DNA from: an uncultured Caulobacter sp.
GTDB lineage: Bacteria; Pseudomonadota; Alphaproteobacteria; Caulobacterales; Caulobacteraceae
Length of the DNA stretch: 64,000 nucleotides
Direction of reading: 5' to 3'
NCBI RefSeq assembly: GCF_947036865.1
Contig: NZ_CAMQSF010000007.1
Location: 51,859-115,858, forward strand
Shown here: one piece after another, positions 63,709 through 64,000 of the stretch
Position numbering within the stretch: the first letter of the stretch is position 1
How the letters are laid out: every line of letters begins with the position of its first letter
Notes under the pieces: generated by a model
Seen by the model: the letters and a program-made list of their open reading frames with translations, nothing else
Told to the model about the DNA's origin: nothing
Databases searched by the model: none
Program-made: the position numbers and the translations under genes

Positions 63709-64000
63709 GCCGCTTTTCCCGCGCGTCGGCGCCGCGCGATTGCGACCAATGGGCTCACGCGCGCGGATTCCGCTTTACGGCCGTGACGCGGCCGCGAACG
63801 GTACGGTAGATTCACTAAGTCGGCGAAGTGACTCGCCCTGGGCCCCGTTCGTGACGCGGGCCTCAGTTTCAAGGTTCGGACGCGTCGGGCGACGCGTTCG
63901 GGGTTACGGGAGCCGCGCGGTTTGGACAGGGGCTTGGCGAGACTCGGGGGGCCGGCGAGAGCCGGACCGACCGCGCCCGCCGCCGTGCGGTCCAAGACGA
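63709..64000. other. Intergenic region at the window end, no gene called
   Basis: After pepN there are 292 bp up to the window edge. A plus-strand frame is open from a GTG near 63852 to the end, and minus-strand frames are also open, but none has a recognisable start, ribosome site or protein pattern. It is probably the leader of a gene that begins beyond or near the edge. Confidence 0.35.

Noticed and set aside
63600..63995. A 131-codon minus-strand frame at the window end
   Set aside because: It overlaps the end of pepN and is Arg/Pro/Ala-rich without a pattern, so it is most likely a shadow frame.

Overview
The window looks like chromosome from a Caulobacter-type alphaproteobacterium. It is GC-rich, strongly G/C-biased at third codon positions, and dense in genes on both strands. 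The content is typical of that group: TonB-dependent receptors, a split metH next to metF and an ArsR-methyltransferase regulator, a B3 metallo-beta-lactamase of the Caulobacter kind, RTX proteins with an S-layer-like anchor domain, and many acyl-CoA dehydrogenases. I see no rRNA, tRNA, CRISPR array, transposase, integrase or prophage gene. The organism call is inference from gene content.

Layout. 1-7.8 kb: a truncated quinone-reductase-like gene, folA, a lipoprotein, a PcfJ-like hypothetical, an SMP-30 lactonase, then an OYE reductase, an acyl-CoA dehydrogenase and an ABM monooxygenase that share an operator-like motif. 7.8-13.5 kb: a TerB-DnaJ protein, an exported protein, a GH1 beta-glucosidase and a CHASE4-like GGDEF-EAL protein. 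13.6-20.3 kb: a methionine operon on the minus strand (arsR-SAM methyltransferase, metF, B3 metallo-beta-lactamase, metH N-terminal half, metH C-terminal half), with the first four genes joined by 4-bp ATGA overlaps and a 26-bp palindrome beside the first start codon. 20.3-26.6 kb: small enzymes and regulators, a TonB-type receptor, a 2-hydroxyacid dehydrogenase and a PfpI protein.

26.6-38.3 kb: a ~1,490-residue RTX protein made of two propeller-RTX modules plus a C-terminal domain resembling the N-terminal anchor of the S-layer protein RsaA, then ettA, a second TonB receptor and an M16 peptidase. 38.5-49.2 kb: lepB, an SDR-DoxX-like fusion with a DUF2269 membrane protein, a small RHH-TM-EF-hand protein, a flotillin-like protein, an SGNH-NodB double-domain esterase/deacetylase and an S9 peptidase gene broken by a single frameshift. 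49.2-64 kb: an HTTM membrane pair, a thioesterase, an exported amidase, a four-gene envelope operon (Sel1-repeat lipoprotein, beta-helix protein, exported protein, lipoprotein) behind a CtrA-like box, two acyl-CoA dehydrogenases, a CPBP protease and pepN.

Palindromic intergenic repeats of several families punctuate the window, including one between the two metH halves. The best candidates for undescribed biology are the CtrA-box Sel1/beta-helix operon, the RHH-TM-EF-hand protein, the coupling of a periplasmic metallo-hydrolase into the methionine operon, and the duplicated propeller-RTX protein with an S-layer-type anchor.
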